A stretch of DNA of 9,436 bases from Planctomycetota bacterium (GTDB lineage Bacteria > Planctomycetota > UBA1135 > GCA-002686595): positions 1-9,436 of the forward strand of contig SCVU01000466.1 in the NCBI GenBank assembly GCA_004296785.1, in the 5' to 3' direction. This document shows positions 5,455-9,436 of this stretch, one piece after another; positions within the stretch are counted from its first letter, which is position 1; every line of letters begins with the position of its first letter. A program made the translations under genes and the position numbers. The notes below the pieces were generated by a model. That model searched no databases. It was not told where the DNA came from and saw only the letters and a list, made by a program, of their open reading frames with translations.

Positions 5455-6545
5455 CGCAGCGTCACGAGCTTCGCGCCCGGAAAGTACCGCGCGAGGATCT
5501 CTGCGCTCGTCGCGCCGCGCTCGGCCTCGTGCCGCGCGCCCGCCTGGCACAGCCCGACGCCGTGCCCGCGGCCGCGGCCTTCGAGCACGAGCTTCGCGTC
5601 GATCACCGCTCCCGCGTCGGGCCACTCGTTGTAGATGCGACTCGACGGGATGCGCGCCGCGCCGATCCGCGCGCGCAGCTCTTCGAACGGCATGCGCCGC
5701 GACTTGCCCTTCGAGCCGAGCTCGACCTCGAGCCAGCGGCCGCGCGCGTCGCGCCGCGCCGGCGCCAGCGTCCAGTCCTTCGGCGCGAGTCCGAGCACGT
5801 TCCACACGCGCGCGAGCTCGGCGCGCTCGAGCGTCGCCTTCCACGCGGGCTCGCCCGCGCAGCCCGCGCACGCGACCGACGGCATCGCGCCGAGGTCCTC
5901 CTGCGCAGCGAACACGTCGGCGAACGCCGCGGTCGCGCCGCCGCAGCACGCGTGGAAGCGCGCGTCGAGCACGCAGCCGTCGGCGACGAGCACGCGGCCG
6001 CGCGTCGCGGCGACCGCGGCGCGCACGCGCGCCTCGACCTTGTGCGCGGCGGGGGAGAGCTTGCCCGCGGGCGCGCCGCGGTACGCCTGCGCGGCCGTCG
6101 AGTTCGGCAGCGGTCCGCTGCGGCCCTGTTGCGCGCGCAGCTCGAGCACCGCGAGCGCGTACGAGCGCGACGCGATCGCCTGCGCTTCGAGCAGCGCGCT
6201 CGGCGCGTCCCACACGACGAGCTCGCCGCGCAGCACGCCGGTCACGTACTCGTCGAGGTCGAGGCGCTCGATCGAGCGGTGCGCGGAGTCGACGTGCTCG
6301 AGCTCGACCGAGACCGGCAGCGTCGGCAGCACGCGCGCGCGCCGCGGCGGCGGAGTCGGAGTCGGTTGCGCCGGCAGCGGCGGCGCGACCGGCGCGGCGG
6401 AGCTCGGCGCATGCGCTTCGCGCTCGGAATCGATCTCGACGTCGCGCTCGACCTCGCGCGCGGGCGGCGTGGAGCGCGGCGCGGGCGCGCCGCACGCGGC
6501 CAGCGCGAGCCACGTCGCGACGGCGATGACGAGCGTGGCGCGCAT
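5451..6545 (-). CDS. SpoIID/LytB-domain lipoprotein (putative peptidoglycan-acting)
   Basis: 364 residues. Residues 1-18 are a lipoprotein signal peptide ending in the lipobox LAAC (C18), so the protein is anchored on the outer face of a membrane. A Pro/Ala/Glu-rich linker follows to about residue 75. The SpoIID domain runs from about 78 to 364: LDEYVTGVLRGEL (96-109), with Glu99 and Glu108 near where the catalytic Glu of SpoIID lies; AQAIASRSYAL (121-131); FHACCGG (197-203); and the family ending GRGRGHGVGLCQAGA (323-337) with EILARYFPGAKL (349-360). In Bacillus, SpoIID cleaves stem-free peptidoglycan glycan strands; in non-sporulating bacteria, as this presumably is, related proteins are poorly known and may trim or recognise such strands. 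Extra cysteines (C200, C201, C226, C229) could form disulfides. It starts five bases after the ruvB stop, without a ribosome site, and overlaps tgt. Family secure, function inferred. Confidence 0.9.
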   Translation of the reverse strand: MRATLVIAVATWLALAACGAPAPRSTPPAREVERDVEIDSEREAHAPSSAAPVAPPLPAQPTPTPPPRRARVLPTLPVSVELEHVDSAHRSIERLDLDEYVTGVLRGELVVWDAPSALLEAQAIASRSYALAVLELRAQQGRSGPLPNSTAAQAYRGAPAGKLSPAAHKVEARVRAAVAATRGRVLVADGCVLDARFHACCGGATAAFADVFAAQEDLGAMPSVACAGCAGEPAWKATLERAELARVWNVLGLAPKDWTLAPARRDARGRWLEVELGSKGKSRRMPFEELRARIGAARIPSSRIYNEWPDAGAVIDAKLVLEGRGRGHGVGLCQAGARHEAERGATSAEILARYFPGAKLVTLR

Positions 6546-6550
6546 GCGGC

Positions 6551-7618
6551 TCAGTCGGCGTACAAGCTGTCGGTCGCCTTGCCGCCCGCGCCCAGCGCGC
6601 CGTGCCCGGAACGCGTCAGCGTGCGCCCTTTCGCGGTCCGTTCGAGGAAGCCGCAGCGCAACAGATGCGGCTCGTAGACCTCTTCGATCGTGTCCTCGCT
6701 CTCGCCGACCGCCGCGGCGATCGTCTTCAGCCCGAGCGGCCGGCCGCGCGCGTTCGCGAGCGTGCGCAGGATGCGTCGGTCGAGCTCCTCGAGCCCGTGC
6801 ACGTCGACGCCGAGGCGCGCGAGCGCGTCCTCCGCGAGCGCGCGCTCGATGCGCGCGATGCCCTGCACCTGCGCGAGGTCGCGCACGCGGCGCAGGAATC
6901 GATTCGCGACGCGCGGCGTGCCGCGGCTGCGCGCGGCGATCACCTCGGCCGCGCTCGGCGCGAGCTCGCACGCGAGGATCTTCGCCGCGCGCTCGAGGAT
7001 CCGGATCAGGTCGGCGTCCGGATACGGCTCGAGCCGCTCGAGCAATCCGAAGCGCGCGCGGAACGGCGCGGAGAGCAGCCCCTCGCGCGTCGTCGCGCCG
7101 ACCAGCGTGAACGGCGCCAGCGACAGCGGCAGGATGCGCGCGTTCGGCCCCTGGTCGAGCGTGAAGTCGACGGAGAAATCCTCCATCGCGGTGTACAGGT
7201 ACTCCTCGACCGGTGCCGGGATCCGGTGCACCTCGTCGAGGAACAGCACGTCGCCGCGCTGGATCTGCGTGAGGATGCCGATCAGGTCGCGCGGTCGCTC
7301 GAGCGCCGGGCCGCTCGTCGCGTGCAGCTGCGTGCCGAGCTCGCCCGCGAGGATCCGCGCCAGCGAGGTCTTGCCCAGGCCGGGGGGACCGCACAGCAGC
7401 AGGTGGTCGAGCGGCTCGCCGCGCCCCTTGGCCGCCTGCAGCGCGATCCGCAGGTTGTCGACGCTGCGCGCCTGCCCGACGAATTCCGCGAGCACGCGCG
7501 GCCGCAGCGCGTTCTCGTATTCGCCCTCGCGCGGGGTAGAGAACGGCGTCGTCCACGACTTCTCGCCGCCTCCGGAGCGGAACGCGTCGGGGTTGTACAC
7601 GGCGTCGGAAGCGGGCAT
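6551..7618 (-). CDS. ruvB: Holliday junction branch migration helicase RuvB
   Basis: 355 residues, slightly longer than usual because of an N-terminal extension of about 10 residues. RuvB is the AAA+ motor that, with RuvA, drives branch migration of recombination junctions. Visible: N-terminal core RPRVLAEFVGQ (39-49), Walker A GPPGLGKT (77-84), Walker B LFLDEVH (125-131), sensor 1 GATTR (174-178), conserved arginines of the PFRARFG segment (185-191), sensor 2 RGTPRVANRFLRRVRD (232-247), and the winged-helix end with PLGLKTIAAAVGE (294-306) and EPHLLRCGFLERTAKGR (316-332). All motifs are complete. It is the first gene of a ruvB, SpoIID-like, tgt run; ruvA and ruvC are not adjacent in the window. 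A weak TAGGCT (7636-7631) upstream could be a -10 box, but no good partner is visible. Very secure. Confidence 0.98.
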   Translation of the reverse strand: MPASDAVYNPDAFRSGGGEKSWTTPFSTPREGEYENALRPRVLAEFVGQARSVDNLRIALQAAKGRGEPLDHLLLCGPPGLGKTSLARILAGELGTQLHATSGPALERPRDLIGILTQIQRGDVLFLDEVHRIPAPVEEYLYTAMEDFSVDFTLDQGPNARILPLSLAPFTLVGATTREGLLSAPFRARFGLLERLEPYPDADLIRILERAAKILACELAPSAAEVIAARSRGTPRVANRFLRRVRDLAQVQGIARIERALAEDALARLGVDVHGLEELDRRILRTLANARGRPLGLKTIAAAVGESEDTIEEVYEPHLLRCGFLERTAKGRTLTRSGHGALGAGGKATDSLYAD

Positions 7619-7733
7619 GGCGCGGGGCAGAGCCTAGCAGCCCGCAGCGCGGCTCCCCACTGTGCGATTCCGCGCAAGCCGCGCCGCGAAGTGCTGTTTC
7701 TTCGGACTCGCGCGAGCGCCGCGGCGCGGCGCC

Positions 7734-7761
7734 TTGACTCCACCTTGCGCGTACCTAAACT
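7734..7761 (+). promoter_or_regulatory. Sigma-70-type promoter for the large lipoprotein gene
   Basis: TTGACT (7734-7739) and TAAACT (7756-7761) are separated by 16 bases. The -35 matches the TTGACA consensus at five of six positions and the -10 matches TATAAT at four of six. In DNA this GC-rich such a pair stands out strongly. Transcription would begin near 7768, giving a leader of about 308 bases before the ATG at 8076. Confidence 0.75.
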
Positions 7762-8075
7762 CCGGGCTTCGCTCCGCCTCGACACGAGGCGCGTAACCCA
7801 TTTCTCCCCGCCCGACTAGATAGACCCGGAGCCCCCCTCCGCCGCCGGCCGGCACGCCGCGTTCGAGCTCCCGCGAGGAGCGCGACGCGACCTCCGCTCG
7901 ACGGCTCGTTCTGCGCCTCGAGCCCGTGCGACCCGCGCCGTGATCGGCACTGTGCGGCGTCGCTCGACAGCGAGTCGAGACACGCTCGCCGGCCGCAGGT
8001 CGGCGCAGGAGGGAACGGTCGCGGTTGTCCTGCCTTCGCTCCCCGAACGCGCACTGCACTGACCCCCACACACTC
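7762..8075 (+). other. Long leader / intergenic region upstream of the lipoprotein gene
   Basis: About 300 bases follow the promoter before the annotated start. I see no RNA gene, no convincing small gene and no riboswitch I can name. It holds a 6-base stem CTCGAC / GTCGAG (7963-7968 and 7974-7979) with a 5-base loop, and a strong AGGAGGGA (8007-8014). The AGGAGGGA lies 10 bases before a TTG at 8025 that is in frame with the lipoprotein ATG. The rest, including 7619-7733 between ruvB and the promoter, shows nothing else I can support. Confidence 0.5.
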
Positions 8076-9436
8076 ATGAACAGTCACCACGGGCTTCCTC
8101 TTCACGGGACGACGCGCCTTCTCCAGCGCGCGCTGGGATTCTCCGCGCTGGGCTTCTCGGCGCTGCTGCTCCACGGCTGCGGCGGCGGCGCTGCGGGCGG
8201 CGCCGCCGGCGGCTCGAACACGATGCAGATCAACGAGGCCTCGAACGGCTTCGGTCTGCTGCTCCCGCACCGCGTGCACAAGCCGACTCCGGCCGGCACG
8301 CCCGGCGTCGAGATCGTCGCGATCCGCACGTACGCCGACCTCGTCAACAACGCGAAGCCGGCCAACCCGGTGCTCGCGCCGACGCAGTGGCCGACCACGG
8401 CGATCCTGCCGACCGGCACCGCGGGCAATCACTACATCTACGCGAACTTCAATGCGCCGATCGACATCGCGTCGGTGCTCGACGCGTCGGCGACCGCGCA
8501 GGCGAGCTCGAACCTGAGCGGCTCGATCTCGGTCGAGGCCGTCGACCCGCTGACCGGTAGCGTGACGACGCTGCCGGGCCGCGCGTTCATCGGCGGTCGC
8601 ACGTACGCGGGCGCGCCGGTCGGCGGTCTGCTCGAGCTGCAGCAGTGGGTCGGCCTCGCGGGCTCCGCGCCGGTCGCGCTCACCGTCGGCTCCGGCCTGC
8701 CCGGCCTCGGCTTCCCCGGCACCGAGAGCACGACCGCGTTCCCCGATGCGGCGAAGCTCGTCGGCCCGAGCTCGTTCGTGTTCGTCGCGGACCAGGACAA
8801 CAACCTGCTGACGCACGAGACCTTCCCGGTCGGCCAGCAGATCCGCATGCGGATCACCGGCGGCGTGCGCTCGACGGGCGGCAAGCTGCTCGCGGAGCCC
8901 GGGCTCGCGTCGTCGACCGTCGGCGCCGACACCGTCGGTCCCGAGGTCGCGCAATCGCCGCCGCCGTTCAACGTGGCGGTCATCACGCCGGGCAACGGCG
9001 ACGTCAACGTCGACCCGCAGACGTCCGTGCGCATCCAGTTCTCCGAGCCGATCCAGCCGTTCTCGCTGGGCTCGCTCGACAACGGCAAGCCGCCGACGCC
9101 GAGCTCGGCGGTGGCGATCACGTTCGGCCCGACGACGTCGCTCGTGAACCTGCCGTTCTCGCTGCGGCCGCCGAGCGTCTACGACCTGTCGACCTGGGAG
9201 TTCCTGCCGTCGTTCGGCTTCCCGGGCGCCGGCCCGGTGTCCGCGCAGTGCGGCGCGTTCAACAAGGTCACGGTCACCGTGAACTCGCAGAAGTTCCTCG
9301 ACCTGTCGGGTCGCACGAACTCGCTCGGCCCGACCACGTTCTTCACGACGGGCCAGGGTCAGGGCCTGATCAACGCGCCGGTCGCGCCGGACGCGATCTA
9401 CATCGGGCGCTTCGGTTCGAAGCCCGGCATCTCGGT
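8076..9436 (+). CDS. Large secreted lipoprotein with bacterial Ig-like domain (C-terminus beyond window)
   Basis: The frame is open for 453 codons to the window end. Residues 1-35 are a lipoprotein signal peptide: basic start, hydrophobic core containing GFSAL twice in tandem, and lipobox LHGC (C35), followed by a flexible Gly/Ala run. A first segment rich in Thr, Val and Gly runs to about residue 300; I do not recognise it. Around 302-330 begins a bacterial Ig-like domain of the Big_5/SwmB kind, seen in ITPGNGDVNVDP, then VRIQFSEPIQP (FSEP at 322-325). Near the end, FFTTGQGQG closes that domain and APDAIYIGRFG may open a repeat region, perhaps a beta-propeller; that is a guess. The ATG at 8076 has no Shine-Dalgarno; a TTG at 8025 in the same frame has one, but would put 17 polar residues ahead of the signal peptide. 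Probably cell-surface exposed. Function unknown. Confidence 0.85.
   Translation, partial: MNSHHGLPLHGTTRLLQRALGFSALGFSALLLHGCGGGAAGGAAGGSNTMQINEASNGFGLLLPHRVHKPTPAGTPGVEIVAIRTYADLVNNAKPANPVLAPTQWPTTAILPTGTAGNHYIYANFNAPIDIASVLDASATAQASSNLSGSISVEAVDPLTGSVTTLPGRAFIGGRTYAGAPVGGLLELQQWVGLAGSAPVALTVGSGLPGLGFPGTESTTAFPDAAKLVGPSSFVFVADQDNNLLTHETFPVGQQIRMRITGGVRSTGGKLLAEPGLASSTVGADTVGPEVAQSPPPFNVAVITPGNGDVNVDPQTSVRIQFSEPIQPFSLGSLDNGKPPTPSSAVAITFGPTTSLVNLPFSLRPPSVYDLSTWEFLPSFGFPGAGPVSAQCGAFNKVTVTVNSQKFLDLSGRTNSLGPTTFFTTGQGQGLINAPVAPDAIYIGRFGSKPGIS

Noticed and set aside
5409..7819. Several long plus-strand frames opposite tgt, the SpoIID-like gene and ruvB
   Set aside because: Arg/Ala-rich with no recognisable motifs, opposite intact conserved genes.
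7963..7979. Small CTCGAC/GTCGAG hairpin as a terminator or riboswitch
   Set aside because: Only six base pairs, no T-run after it, and such words are common in this DNA; kept only as a note in the leader description.
7940..8062. 40-codon GTG-started frame in the leader
   Set aside because: No ribosome site, no conserved-looking sequence and ordinary composition for the region; not supportable as a leader peptide.
7755..8954. Long minus-strand frame opposite the leader and lipoprotein gene
   Set aside because: Arg/Ala/Asp-rich and featureless; the plus frame has a signal peptide, Ig-like motifs and a promoter.
1..9436. CRISPR arrays, insertion sequences, tRNA or rRNA genes, phage or defence genes
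   Set aside because: No regular spacer-repeat pattern, transposase motifs, tRNA-like cloverleaf or rRNA signature was seen; the frequent CGAGCTCG-type words are a composition effect.

Overview
The window is very GC-rich DNA with short intergenic gaps, several 4-base start/stop overlaps and few Shine-Dalgarno sites. Three lipoprotein-type signal peptides and a TolC-type outer-membrane protein point to a didermic (Gram-negative) bacterium. The style (CPxxG/CCxxC metal-binding secreted protein, large Ig-like lipoprotein, weak ribosome binding sites) fits a high-GC Planctomycetota lineage best. Myxococcota or a similar phylum is possible. This placement is inference.

Layout. (1) Positions 1-3959, minus strand: a metal (copper) resistance operon read right to left. 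It runs copA-type P1B ATPase, then an ECF-like sigma factor with cysteine motifs, then a secreted protein with three CPxxG modules, then the N-terminal third or so of a TolC-family outer-membrane efflux protein that leaves the window at position 1. The TolC start (GTG at 365) overlaps the preceding stop and is easily missed. (2) 3960-4132: divergent regulatory region holding two back-to-back sites that look like ECF promoters with the same spacing and flanks. (3) 4133-4351, plus strand: a 72-residue CopZ-like copper chaperone. (4) 4348-7618, minus strand: ruvB, then a SpoIID/LytB-domain lipoprotein, then tgt, tightly packed (5-base gap, then ATGA overlap). tgt ends on the same CTAG as the chaperone gene. 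(5) 7619-8075: 457-base intergenic region with a good sigma-70-type promoter and a leader of about 300 bases. (6) 8076-9436, plus strand: start of a large lipoprotein with a bacterial Ig-like domain, cut by the window end.

How it fits together. The chaperone would hand Cu(I) to the ATPase, which pumps it out of the cytoplasm. The CPxxG protein and the TolC-type channel would handle metal in or across the envelope. The sigma factor carries a CxC pair between its two domains and a five-cysteine tail, recalling the CorE (ECF44) metal-sensing sigma factors, and no anti-sigma gene is seen. The most interesting proposal is that this sigma factor senses copper itself and drives both arms of the cluster from the paired promoters at 3992-4074. 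The ruvB/SpoIID/tgt group is housekeeping and appears unrelated.
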